A DNA stretch of 64,000 nt, taken from the NCBI RefSeq assembly GCF_009755815.1, contig NZ_WRPK01000002.1:620001-684000 (forward strand), read 5' to 3'. Under the pieces are notes generated by a model. It was not told the origin of the DNA. It saw only the letters and a list, made by a program, of their open reading frames with translations, and made no database searches. The DNA is from Flavisphingomonas formosensis (GTDB lineage: Bacteria; Pseudomonadota; Alphaproteobacteria; Sphingomonadales; Sphingomonadaceae). Both the position numbers and the translations under genes were made by a program. Of the stretch, positions 9,601-18,270 are shown piece after piece; the first letter of the stretch is position 1, and each line of letters opens with the position of its first letter.

Positions 9601-11338
9601 CTGGGCGGAGCGCAAGCGGCTGTTCGATCTGCCGCGCTCGTCCTGGGCCGATTACGACGCGACGCTGATCTCGGCCGGGGGCGGCGTCTTCCCGCGCAGC
9701 CAGAAGGCGATCCCGATCTCGCCCGAGGTGCGCACCCTGCTCGGCATCGACGCCGCGGAGCTCGACCCGTCCAGCCTCATCTCCGCGATCCTGAAAAGCC
9801 CGGTCGACCTCATCTGGTTCGGCGGCATCGGCACCTACATCAAGGCCGCGGCGGAGAGCCATGTCGAGGTGGGCGACACCACCAACGATCCGCATCGCGT
9901 GAATGCCGAGCAGCTCCGCGCCCGCGTGGTCGGCGAAGGCGCCAATCTCGGCGTCACCCAGGCCGGCCGCATCGCGTTCGCCCTGCGCGGCGGGCGGATC
10001 AACACAGACTTCATCGACAATTCGGCGGGCGTCGACTGCTCGGACAATGAGGTCAACATCAAGATTCCGCTCAACCGCGAGATGCGCGAGCAGCGGCTGA
10101 GCTTCGAGGATCGCAACGCCCTGCTTACCGCGATGACCGACGACGTCGCGGCGCTGGTACTGGAGGACAACCGGCTGCAGACGCTTGCGCTCTCGCTCGC
10201 CGAATATGGCGGCGCGACCGCACTGCCGAGCCAGGTGCGGGTGATCGAAGCGCTGGAGGCGGCCGGGCGGATCGATCGCACCGTCGACGGCCTCGCCCCC
10301 GACGAAACGCTGCTACGCCGCGCGCAGGACGGCCAGGGGCTGACCCGGCCGGAGCTGGCGGTGCTGCTGAGCCACGCCAAGCTGGCGCTGCAGGCGGCGA
10401 TCGAAGCCTCGTCGCTGCCGGCCGATCCGGCGCTGGCGGCGATATTGCACGCGGCCTTCCCGCCGGAGATGCTGGCCCGGCATCGCGATGCGATCGACGC
10501 GCATCGCCTGCGCGGCGAGATCATCGCCACCAAGGTCGCGAACAAGGTGGTCAACCGGCTCGGCCTCGTCGCTCCGTTCGAACTCGCAGAGGAGGAAGGC
10601 GTCAGCATGGCGCAGGTCGCCTCGGCCTTCCTCACCGTCGCGATGATCTTCGATCTCGACGATCTGTGGCAGCGTATCGAGAGCGCCCCGGTTTCCGAAA
10701 ATGCCCGCTTTGCCCTCTTCATAGAGGCTGCCAAGGCGGCTCGCCTCCACATCGCCGATCTGCTGCGCGCCGGCGCGCCCGACGCTCTTCCCGGCGCGCT
10801 CGCCGCGCAGATCGGTCCGGGGGTCCGCCGGCTCGATGCGGCCGCCGAGGAGTTGCTGCGCGACGAGGCCAGGATGGAAGCGAGCGGCGTACGAGGGGTG
10901 ATCGCGGAGAGCGGAGCGGACCAGACACTGATCGATCGTATCGTGCGCCTCAAGGAGCTGGACGGTGCGATCGGTACCGCGCTGCTCGCGCTCAAGCTCG
11001 GCGTAGGTGAAGTCGAGGTGACGCAGGCCTATGTCCGGCTCGGCGAGGCGCTGGGCCTGGATTGGGCCAAGGCGTCGGCGCTGCGCTTCGTGTCGAGCGA
11101 TCCGTGGGAACGGCTGCTGACGGCAGGTCTCGCACGCGATTTCGAGCAGTTGCGGCTCGATTTCCTTGCCCGTATCGGCGACGGCGATCCGCTCGCTGCC
11201 GTGAACGCCTGGCTGGAAGAGCAGGCTCCGCGGGTCGACCAGTTCGTCCGCCTCATCGCCCGCGCTCGCACAGCTCCCGTCGGGGCGGCGATGCTCGCTC
11301 AGATCGGCACACAGGCGCGGCTGTTGCTGGCACGTTAG
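6686..11338 (+). CDS. gdhB: NAD-specific glutamate dehydrogenase, large (180-kDa) type
   Basis: A 1550-residue protein, the usual length for this family. It deaminates glutamate to 2-oxoglutarate with NAD, a catabolic reaction linking amino-acid use to the TCA cycle. The N-terminal half (residues 1 to about 700) holds ACT-like regulatory regions. The catalytic core begins near 750 with [20 protein letters not shown], then [19 protein letters not shown] near 780. The Rossmann domain carries [10 protein letters not shown] and [19 protein letters not shown] near 1080-1110, and [16 protein letters not shown] is near 1111. A GAGGAGCGG site lies about 9 bp upstream of the ATG. It appears monocistronic. 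The symbol follows common usage for this type. Confidence 0.95.
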   Translation: [1550 protein letters not shown]

Positions 11339-11415
11339 AGTATCGTGCTCCAAGCATGGTGAGCGGCGGCCCACCACGAAGCCGTGGCTCCCCCCCCCTC
11401 GATGAGGGTCGAGAG

Positions 11416-12096
11416 TTATGTCTCGGACCAGAGCCGCAGCAGATTGTGGTAGACGCCGGTCAGGCGGATGATCTCGGCATCGCCCTGTCCGCGTTCAGCG
11501 GCGATGCGCTGGATGGCAAGATCGAGATCGAACAGGATGCTCCTCTGGTCCGCGCCCCGGACCATGCTCTGGATCCAGAAGAAGCTGGCGACACGCAGCC
11601 CGCGTGTGACCGGCGTGACGTAGTGCAGGCTGGTCGACGGATAGAGGATCAGATGGCCCGCCGGCAGCTTCACCGTCTGCTTGCCGAAATGCCCGTCGAT
11701 AGTCAGTTCGCCGCCATCATAGCTGTCCGGATCGGCGAGGAAGAGCGTGGCCGAAAGATCGCTGCGGATACGGAAATCGCTGCCGCGGCGGATGCGGATG
11801 GCGTTGTCGACATGGGTGCCGAATTCCTGTCCGCCGCCATAGCGGTTGAACAGCGGCGGGAAGACACGCAGCGGCAGCGCGGCGGCAATGAAAGTGGGTG
11901 AGCGGCCGAGCGCATCGAGCACGAGATTGCCGGCCTCGCGCGCCGCCTGCGAATCCTCGGGAAGCTGCTCGTTGCGCTTGGCAAGCGCCGACTGGTGGCC
12001 CGACGTCACATTGCCGTCGATCCATTCAGCGGCATCAATGATCGAACGAAGCCGCGCGACAGAAGCCGCGTCGAGCACATCTGGTATAGAAATCAT
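11416..12096 (-). CDS. piuC: PiuC/YbiX-type Fe(II)/2-oxoglutarate dioxygenase (PKHD-type hydroxylase)
   Basis: 226 residues, the full family length. It is a cytoplasmic 2-oxoglutarate-dependent hydroxylase that is routinely linked to catecholate siderophore receptors. Its substrate is not established. The metal ligands are visible as His95-x-Asp97 (in [10 protein letters not shown]) and His158 (in [13 protein letters not shown]), and Arg168 is the likely 2-oxoglutarate anchor. The start overlaps the tonB stop by 4 bp (ATGA), which indicates translational coupling. It is the last gene of the four-gene iron operon that runs from the receptor at 16213 downward and is presumably Fur-controlled. 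Confidence 0.93.
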   Translation of the reverse strand: MISIPDVLDAASVARLRSIIDAAEWIDGNVTSGHQSALAKRNEQLPEDSQAAREAGNLVLDALGRSPTFIAAALPLRVFPPLFNRYGGGQEFGTHVDNAIRIRRGSDFRIRSDLSATLFLADPDSYDGGELTIDGHFGKQTVKLPAGHLILYPSTSLHYVTPVTRGLRVASFFWIQSMVRGADQRSILFDLDLAIQRIAAERGQGDAEIIRLTGVYHNLLRLWSET

Positions 12097-12881
12097 GCGC
12101 TTTGCAGAACGAAGGGAATATCGACCGTACCACGAACCATCACGGGAGCACCATTGCGCATGGTCGGCGACCAGCGCCAGCGCTTCACTGCAGCGAGCGC
12201 GGCTTCGTCGAGGCGCGAGGAGCCGCTGCTGCGCGCGACGCTGATGTCGGAGACGCGGCCGTCGAGACCGACCAGCACGGTGAGCCAGACCGTGCCCTGC
12301 TCATGCTTGCGGCGCGATTCGATCGGATAGCGGGGCGGATCGCCGGCGATCATCTTGGAGGCGAGATCGCCCGCATCGACCGGTCCGGCCGGCACCGCGG
12401 GCTGCGGCGGCGCGGCGGGAGCGACGATCACCGCCCTAGGCGGGGGCGGCGTGTCCGTCACCGTAACCGGCGGGGGTGCGGGCGCGACCACCGGGACGAT
12501 CGGCTGGGGCACTACGATCGCGACCGGCGTCGGCTTGGCGGGTTCCGGCTTCGCTGCAGAAGGTGGTGGCGGTGGCTTGTCCTGCAGCAGCTCGACGACG
12601 AGCGGCGGATTCTTTGGTTTGTGGATCGACACCACATCGAACTTGATGAGCAGGAACAGGAGCAGGACGTGGCCGGCGACGATGGCGCCGATCGTGGCCC
12701 AGTTCGGACCCCGGCCCTCACCATAGCGGACAGGTGCGACCGGCGCGGCGAGCGCGGCGGCGATATCGCGATCCGCGACGATCTCAGCCCCTTCTTCGAT
12801 CCTCAGCGCCTGAAAAGCTGCGTTCACCTCGGGCCCCGTTTTTTCGCGCGCGGCGTCGGCCGCCCAGGCGGCGTAGCGCAA
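12093..12881 (-). CDS. tonB: Energy transducer TonB
   Basis: 262 residues. A cytoplasmic N-terminal extension of about 60 residues precedes a single membrane helix (residues about 61-80, [20 protein letters not shown]). A long Pro/Ala/Val-rich periplasmic linker follows, with runs of proline near 105-110. The C-terminal TonB domain (residues about 170-262) contains [18 protein letters not shown] and ends in a typical beta strand. The N-terminal extension is longer than in enterobacterial TonB. It lies between the Sel1 gene and piuC in the iron operon, so it probably serves the receptor encoded at 13655-16213. No exbB or exbD is present here, so those must be encoded elsewhere. Confidence 0.93.
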   Translation of the reverse strand: MRYAAWAADAAREKTGPEVNAAFQALRIEEGAEIVADRDIAAALAAPVAPVRYGEGRGPNWATIGAIVAGHVLLLFLLIKFDVVSIHKPKNPPLVVELLQDKPPPPPSAAKPEPAKPTPVAIVVPQPIVPVVAPAPPPVTVTDTPPPPRAVIVAPAAPPQPAVPAGPVDAGDLASKMIAGDPPRYPIESRRKHEQGTVWLTVLVGLDGRVSDISVARSSGSSRLDEAALAAVKRWRWSPTMRNGAPVMVRGTVDIPFVLQSA

Positions 12882-12884
12882 CCC

Positions 12885-13652
12885 CTAATGCGAATCAATT
12901 TCATTCTGAGCATCCGCCGGCCGCATCGCGGCTGCGGCGGCGCGCAGTTCGGGCAGCGGCGAGGCGGCGAGATAGGCCGCGGCCTTCTCGCGAAACGCGA
13001 CGGTGGCGGTCTCGGGCACGCGCGCCAGCCAGGCCAGCGCCTCGTCGATCCGGCCGGCGTCGGCCAGCATCCGGGCGTGGTTGAACTGGCCGCGGAAATC
13101 GCCTCCCTCGGCAGCACGCGCATAGCAGCGGGCGGCTTCGGCGAGATCCTTCTCGACCACCCACCCATCTTCGTAGAAGCTGCCGACGAAGTTGATCGCT
13201 TTGGCGTTGCCCATCGCCGCCGCCTTGCGGAACAGCGCCAGCGCGGCGGGCTTGTCCTCGGCGACGCCATGGCCGAGCGCCATCAGCGTGGCGAGATTAT
13301 ACATGCCCCAGTCGAGGCCGCGGTCGGCCGCCGCGCGATACCACTGGGCGGCGCGCGCCTTGTCCACCGCGACGCCCCAGCCGAGATCGTAGCAGCGGCC
13401 GATCATGTTGATCGCCATGACATGCCCCTGCTGCGCCGCCTTGGAAAACCAGCCGACCGCGGCTCGCGCGTCGCTGGGAACGCCATGGCCGTCGAGCAAC
13501 ATCTGCCCGTAGACGGCCTGCGCCTCGGCCACACCTGCCTCGGCGGCCGCGCCGACGAGCACCGCGCGCTCCTCCGGCGAGCCGGAAAGCCGCGCCTGGA
13601 GCTCGGCCGCCGGCATGGCGCTCAGCTCGTCGAGCGTGAACGCCGCGCTCAT
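12885..13652 (-). CDS. Sel1-repeat (TPR-like) protein of the siderophore receptor operon
   Basis: 255 residues without a signal peptide. At least four Sel1 repeats can be read from about residue 35 to 200, each with the pattern A..G....G.GV..D...A..W...AA..G. Such proteins act as scaffolds, and a Sel1/TPR protein commonly accompanies PiuC and Fiu-like receptors, although its exact role is not known. The start at 13652 lies 2 bp beyond the receptor stop (13655), so the two genes are tightly packed. tonB begins 3 bp after its stop. An upstream in-frame extension inside the receptor gene was rejected as its shadow. Confidence 0.88.
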   Translation of the reverse strand: MSAAFTLDELSAMPAAELQARLSGSPEERAVLVGAAAEAGVAEAQAVYGQMLLDGHGVPSDARAAVGWFSKAAQQGHVMAINMIGRCYDLGWGVAVDKARAAQWYRAAADRGLDWGMYNLATLMALGHGVAEDKPAALALFRKAAAMGNAKAINFVGSFYEDGWVVEKDLAEAARCYARAAEGGDFRGQFNHARMLADAGRIDEALAWLARVPETATVAFREKAAAYLAASPLPELRAAAAAMRPADAQNEIDSH

Positions 13653-13654
13653 GG

Positions 13655-16213
13655 TCAATATTTCACGGTCAGCGTGCCGAACACCGTCCTGCCGGGCGCG
13701 ATCGACGCATAGTGGCTGGTATAAACCTGGTTGTAATAGAGCTTGTTGAACAGGTTCTGCGCGTTGACCGCGAGCTGGAAATGGTCGTTGATCGTGTAGG
13801 ACGCGCGGGCGTCGAACCGCCACCAGCCGGGCACGGCGCGCGCCAGCGTCTTGGTCGCCGGCTTCACCGTGATCACGCCGGCCGCATCCTGCGAGGCGCT
13901 GCGATTGTCCGCATAGCCGCCATAGATACGGCTGGTGTAGAAGGCGCCCCCGCCCAGCGTGAAGGCCGGCGTCACCTTATATTCGGTCCACATGGTGAAG
14001 CTGTGCTTGGCCACCTGCGGCAGCTGCTTGCCGGTGTTGACCGAGACGACGGCCTTGGACGTCGCCGGCTGGATGATCTCCTTCGTCACGGGGTCCGTTA
14101 TCGCCGCTACCGCCAGCGAGGTGTAACCGCCGTCGCGTACCTTGGCATCGAGATAGGTATAGCCGCCGAAGACGCTCCACTTGTCCGTGATGTTGCCGCT
14201 CGCGGTCGCCTCGAAGCCGCGGATGCGGGTCTTGCCGATGAACTCCACCGTGTTCGCGTCGCTGGTGACGCGGGCGTTAGTGGTTTCGGTCTGGAACACC
14301 GCGCCGGTCAGCGCCAATGCATCACCGAACAGATTGGCCTTGGCACCGGCCTCAAAACTCTTGGTCCGCTGCACCTTGAGGGCGTCGGAGAAGGCCTGCG
14401 CGGCGGCCGAGTTGGGGATCGTCGTGCCGACACTCCCCAGCGCATTATCCTCGCGGCCTTCGCCGATCAGGCTGTTCGGCGGGGTCGAGGCGGTCGCATA
14501 GGAGACGTAGAGGCTCGTCTCCTTGGTGGGCTTGAAGATCAGGCCGGCCTGATAGTCGACGATGCCGTCGCTGCGCCTCACGGTGTAGCGCGCGGTGGGC
14601 AGCGCGGTGGCCGCGAGGCCGGGCTGCACCTTCGACTGGAAATGATCGTAGCGAATGCCGAGGTTCAGGATCAGCTGGTCGGTGATCGTGATCGAGTCGA
14701 ATGCGTAGACCGCCTTCGTATTGGCGTCCTGCTGGGTCTCGGTGATCGGCAGGTTCTTGCTGATCGGCACCTGCACGTTCGACGTGTCGCTCGCATAATT
14801 CACCCAGGGATCGTTCGGATTGGGATCGAACAGGCTGGTGCAATAATAGCGTGCAACCGTCGCGGTGTTGCAGCGCGGGCTGATCGTCGATCCGGTGGCG
14901 AGCACGAAGGCGCCGCGGCGCGCCTTCTCCCACGAGATCTCGGCGCCGATCGCGAAGCTGTGCTTGATCGAGCCGGTCTCGAACGTGCCGTAGAGATCGG
15001 TCTGGTTCACGATCGAGTTGGTGTAACCGTAGCGCGTGTTGGCGCGCCGCCAGACATAGCCGCCGGTCAATATGTCGCCGCGCGCCGCAGCGGCGCCGGT
15101 CGTCGGATTGGTGGAAGCGGTGCCGAAGACATTGCCCTGGCTGTCGTCGGGCAGCAGGAAGCTGTAGGCCTGCCAGGTGTGGCTGTAGCGCGTGGTGTTG
15201 CGCAGGGTGACGCCGCCGAAGTCGTGCTGGGCGCGCAAGGTGAACTGGTCGGTGTGGCTGTCGCGAAAGTCGCGATCCTTGAGGCCGTAGAAGTTAGTGC
15301 GCTTGACGCGGCCGGTCTGGCCGCCGGCGGTGGTCACCTCGCCCATCGCCGGGGTGGTGACGGTGTTGCCCGCCGGCGCATTGGCGATGGTGTAGAGGAA
15401 CGGGATGCCGCTGTCCGGCAGCTCGTCCGTGTCGAGATGATAATAGGCAGCGGTCAGCCGGGTCGGGCCGCCCATGCCGATGGTGATCGACGGCGCGACG
15501 CCCCAGCGCTTCTGCCAGATCGCGTCGCGCTCGGCGACGTCCTGGTCGTGCCACATCGCGGCGAGCCGCACCGCCACCTGCTCGGACAGGCGATAGTTCA
15601 CGTCGCCGGTGATGCGCTTATAGTCGGCATTGCCGAAGCTGCCGTCAAGCCGCGCGAAGGTGTCGGCCTGCGGCAGCTTGGAGATGACGTTGATCGAGCC
15701 GCCGGCCGAGCCGCGCCCGCCGAGCGTCGAATCCGATCCGCGCACCACCTGCACCTGCTCCACCGCGAACACCTCGCGGGTCTGCGCGCCGATGTCGCGC
15801 ACGCCGTCGAGAAAGGTCGAGCCCTGCGTATCGAAGCCGCGGATGAACGGACGGTCGCCGATCGGGTTGCCGCCCTCGGCCGCGCCGAAGGTGATGCCCG
15901 GCACGGTGCGCAGCGCGTCCGCCAGGGTGGCGGCGCCGGTATCCTGGATGAGCTGCTTGTCGATCACCAAGATCGAGCGCGGCGTATCGAGCAGCGGGGC
16001 GACCGCCTTTGGGCTCTCGACCCGCTCGGCCTTATAGCCTTCCTCGTCAATCGCCGTCGCCGTCACCGTGGCGCCGCCGAGACGCGGCCCCTGCTGTGGA
16101 TCGGATGTCGGCGCATCCTGGGCAAGGGCGGGCGAAGAGAGCAGGCCTACGCAAGATAGCGCGAGAAAGGCGGGCGCGACGCTGCGCGCGTCGTCGCGGT
16201 CAGAATTGGACAT
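13655..16213 (-). CDS. TonB-dependent catecholate siderophore receptor (Fiu-like)
   Basis: 852 residues from the chosen ATG. A signal peptide ends at about residue 32 (LLSSPALAQ). The plug domain follows (residues about 60-190: TPRSILVIDKQLIQDTGAATLADAL, GDRPFIRGFDTQGSTFLDGVRD, VQVVRGSDSTLGGRGSAGGSIN), then a 22-strand barrel ending in an aromatic residue (GTLTVKY). The plug motifs are those of ferric-siderophore receptors, and the piuC partner suggests catecholates. I preferred the second ATG (16213), which leaves a compact signal peptide; the ATG at 16234 adds seven residues. A Fur-box-like palindrome lies 52 bp upstream. It is the first gene of the receptor-Sel1-tonB-piuC operon. Confidence 0.95.
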   Translation of the reverse strand: MSNSDRDDARSVAPAFLALSCVGLLSSPALAQDAPTSDPQQGPRLGGATVTATAIDEEGYKAERVESPKAVAPLLDTPRSILVIDKQLIQDTGAATLADALRTVPGITFGAAEGGNPIGDRPFIRGFDTQGSTFLDGVRDIGAQTREVFAVEQVQVVRGSDSTLGGRGSAGGSINVISKLPQADTFARLDGSFGNADYKRITGDVNYRLSEQVAVRLAAMWHDQDVAERDAIWQKRWGVAPSITIGMGGPTRLTAAYYHLDTDELPDSGIPFLYTIANAPAGNTVTTPAMGEVTTAGGQTGRVKRTNFYGLKDRDFRDSHTDQFTLRAQHDFGGVTLRNTTRYSHTWQAYSFLLPDDSQGNVFGTASTNPTTGAAAARGDILTGGYVWRRANTRYGYTNSIVNQTDLYGTFETGSIKHSFAIGAEISWEKARRGAFVLATGSTISPRCNTATVARYYCTSLFDPNPNDPWVNYASDTSNVQVPISKNLPITETQQDANTKAVYAFDSITITDQLILNLGIRYDHFQSKVQPGLAATALPTARYTVRRSDGIVDYQAGLIFKPTKETSLYVSYATASTPPNSLIGEGREDNALGSVGTTIPNSAAAQAFSDALKVQRTKSFEAGAKANLFGDALALTGAVFQTETTNARVTSDANTVEFIGKTRIRGFEATASGNITDKWSVFGGYTYLDAKVRDGGYTSLAVAAITDPVTKEIIQPATSKAVVSVNTGKQLPQVAKHSFTMWTEYKVTPAFTLGGGAFYTSRIYGGYADNRSASQDAAGVITVKPATKTLARAVPGWWRFDARASYTINDHFQLAVNAQNLFNKLYYNQVYTSHYASIAPGRTVFGTLTVKY

Positions 16214-16264
16214 GGACACCCCTATTGTCGGCAATCGGCGGCGCGACTGCTCTGAGGCGGATAT

Positions 16265-16279
16265 TGAGAGTCGTTCGCA
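16265..16279. promoter_or_regulatory. Putative Fur box upstream of the siderophore receptor
   Basis: TGAGAGTCGTTCGCA matches the 7-1-7 Fur core TGAGAATnATTCTCA at 12 of 15 positions (read in the orientation of the operon, TGCGAACGACTCTCA). It lies 52 bp before the receptor start, where a repressor would overlap the promoter. Iron-dependent repression of the whole operon is the natural inference. Confidence 0.6.
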
Positions 16280-16282
16280 GTG

Positions 16283-16519
16283 TCAAATATTTTGCGATCG
16301 ATTCTCGTTTTCAGCTTTCAGGCGCTGAAACAGCCAGATGCGGATCGCACTCGCCAGATTCGGCGGCTCCTGCTGCTCGACGCGCGCAGCGTCGATCCGC
16401 GCGACCAGGGCATTGAGAGGCAGGGTCTCGGCGCGCGCGGCCTCGGCCAGCGCATCCCAAAAAATCGGCTCGAGGCTGATCGAGGTGGCGTGACCGGCGA
16501 TCGACACGGATCGCTTCAC
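16283..16519 (-). CDS. Ribbon-helix-helix domain protein (COG4321-like)
   Basis: 78 residues. The N-terminus KRSVSIAGHATSISLEPIFWDAL is the conserved opening of a family of small alphaproteobacterial ribbon-helix-helix DNA-binding proteins. The strand SISL is followed by two helices up to about residue 60. The GTG at 16519 is chosen because GAGGTGGCGGG lies just upstream and the conserved block starts there; longer in-frame versions would overlap phaB. It begins 22 bp after the phaB stop on the same strand and is probably cotranscribed with it. The regulatory target is unknown. Confidence 0.82.
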   Translation of the reverse strand: MKRSVSIAGHATSISLEPIFWDALAEAARAETLPLNALVARIDAARVEQQEPPNLASAIRIWLFQRLKAENENRSQNI

Positions 16520-16541
16520 GGGTCCCGCCACCTCGCCAACC

Positions 16542-17264
16542 TCAATACATGTGCTGGCCGCCGTTGATCGACAGCGTGGAACCGGTGATGAAGCTGCCAT
16601 CTTCCGAGCAGAGGAACGCGACGCCGCGGGCAATCTCGTGCGCCTGGCCGAGCCGGCCGACCGGCACCCGCGCCACGATCTTCGCCAGCACGTCAGCCGG
16701 CACGGCGGCGACCATGTCGGTATCGATGTAGCCGGGCGCGATCGCGTTCACGGTGACGCCGAACTTGGCGCCTTCCTGCGCCAGCGCCTTGGTGAAGCCG
16801 TGGATGCCCGACTTGGCGGCGGCATAGTTGACCTGACCATATTGTCCCGCCTGGCCATTGACCGAGCCGATGTTGATGATCCGGCCCCAGCCGCGATCAC
16901 GCATGCCCGGGAACACGGCCTTGGCCATGTTGAAGCACCCGCCGAGATTGGTGTCGATCACCTCTTTCCAGGCCTTGTAGTCCATCTTCATGAGCACGCC
17001 ATCGCGGGTGATGCCGGCATTGTTCACGAGCACGTCGACCGGGCCGAGATCGGCGGCGACCTTCGCGGCACCCTCCTGGCAGCCGTCGAAATCGGCCACG
17101 TCCCACTTATAGGCCGGAATTCCGGTACGTTCGGTGAAGTCCCGCGCGCGATCGTCATTGCCGCAATAATTGGCGGCAACGGTCATGCCATGCTCTTTCA
17201 AGGCGACACTGATCGCCTCGCCGATGCCGCGCGTTCCGCCGGTGACGATCGCAACTTTTGCCAT
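16542..17264 (-). CDS. phaB: Acetoacetyl-CoA reductase
   Basis: 240 residues, a classical short-chain dehydrogenase. The cofactor motif GGTRGIGEA is near residue 8. The catalytic Ser is in INIGSVNGQAGQYGQ, and the Tyr/Lys pair is in NYAAAKSG near 150. The segment KWDVADFDGCQEGAAKVAADLGPVDVLVNNAGITRD and the C-terminal FITGSTLSINGGQHMY are characteristic of PhaB, which reduces acetoacetyl-CoA to (R)-3-hydroxybutyryl-CoA for polyhydroxybutyrate synthesis. The ATG at 17264 follows GGAGAC. No phaA or phaC lies next to it; the ferrochelatase gene is upstream. An FabG-type role cannot be fully excluded but is less likely. Confidence 0.9.
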   Translation of the reverse strand: MAKVAIVTGGTRGIGEAISVALKEHGMTVAANYCGNDDRARDFTERTGIPAYKWDVADFDGCQEGAAKVAADLGPVDVLVNNAGITRDGVLMKMDYKAWKEVIDTNLGGCFNMAKAVFPGMRDRGWGRIINIGSVNGQAGQYGQVNYAAAKSGIHGFTKALAQEGAKFGVTVNAIAPGYIDTDMVAAVPADVLAKIVARVPVGRLGQAHEIARGVAFLCSEDGSFITGSTLSINGGQHMY

Positions 17265-17292
17265 ACCCAGTCTCCTTAACTTCGGCCGCCAG

Positions 17293-18270
17293 CTAGGAGG
17301 CCACCCACCAGCCTTCAAGTTCCCTGGCCGTCAAATCGGCCAAAAGCTCCATCCCCGCCTCGCTAACATTGAGACAAGGCAAATAGACGAATTCGGCTCC
17401 GCCAGCGGCAAGAAAGCTTTCCCGGCCCCGGATCGCGATTTCCTCGAGCGTTTCGACGCAATCGGCAGAGAAGCCGGGCGCCACCACGGCCAAGCGACGC
17501 ACGCCCTTTGCCGGGAGGCCGGCCAGGACCGTGTCGGTCGCCGGTTCCAGCCATTTCGCCCGGCCGAAACGGGACTGAAAGGCGACGGCGACGTCCCGTC
17601 CCAGCGCCTCGGCGAGCAGCCGCGCCGTTTCGACGCACTGGTCATGATAAGGATCTCCGAGCTGGCGAGTGCGCTCGGGCATGCCGTGGAAGCTGGCGAG
17701 CAGCAGCTCGGGCTGCCAATCCAGCGCCGCCAGACCCTCCTCGATCGAGACCTTCAGCGCACGAATATAGGCAGGCTCGGCATAATAAGGCGGGAGGGTA
17801 CGGATCGCCGGCTGCCAGCGCATGCCGGCAAGCACGGCGAAGGCGCGATCATTGGCGGTCGCGGTGGTAGCGGCACAATATTGCGGATAGAGCGGCGCCA
17901 GCAGAATGCGTTCGCAGCCCTTCGCCTTCAGCGCCGCGATGCGATCGGCGATCGCCGGGCGGCCGTAGCGCATCGCATGATCCACGATCACGCCCTCGCC
18001 CAGCCGCGCATCGAGCGCCTCGGCCTGGGCGCGCGTGATCGCGGCGAGAGGCGAGCCGTCTGGTCCCCACACCTGGGAATAGGCATGGGCGGATTTGGCC
18101 GGTCGGGTCGGCAGGATCAGTCCGCGCAGGATTGGCTGCCACACCAGGGGCGGAATCTCGACGACGCGCCGGTCGGACAGGAATTCGGCGAGGTAGCGCC
18201 GCACCGCACCCGCATCCGGCGCGTCGGGCGTCCCGAGGTTGATCAGCAGCACGCCGACCGGCCCGCTCAT
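17293..18270 (-). CDS. hemH: Ferrochelatase
   Basis: 325 residues. It inserts Fe(II) into protoporphyrin IX, the last step of protoheme synthesis. The start MSGPVGVLLINLGTPDAP is the family's opening. The conserved catalytic His is in LLASFHGMPERT, and GFSADCVETLEEI carries the conserved acidic residues near 260. The start codon overlaps the stop of the upstream molybdopterin oxidoreductase gene by 4 bp (ATGA), which suggests coupled translation of two functionally unrelated genes. It is not part of a haem gene cluster here. Confidence 0.95.
   Translation of the reverse strand: MSGPVGVLLINLGTPDAPDAGAVRRYLAEFLSDRRVVEIPPLVWQPILRGLILPTRPAKSAHAYSQVWGPDGSPLAAITRAQAEALDARLGEGVIVDHAMRYGRPAIADRIAALKAKGCERILLAPLYPQYCAATTATANDRAFAVLAGMRWQPAIRTLPPYYAEPAYIRALKVSIEEGLAALDWQPELLLASFHGMPERTRQLGDPYHDQCVETARLLAEALGRDVAVAFQSRFGRAKWLEPATDTVLAGLPAKGVRRLAVVAPGFSADCVETLEEIAIRGRESFLAAGGAEFVYLPCLNVSEAGMELLADLTARELEGWWVAS

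Noticed and set aside
13712-16159. An 815-codon plus-strand frame opposite the siderophore receptor
   Set aside because: Shadow of the receptor gene; no signal peptide, domain or ribosome binding site.
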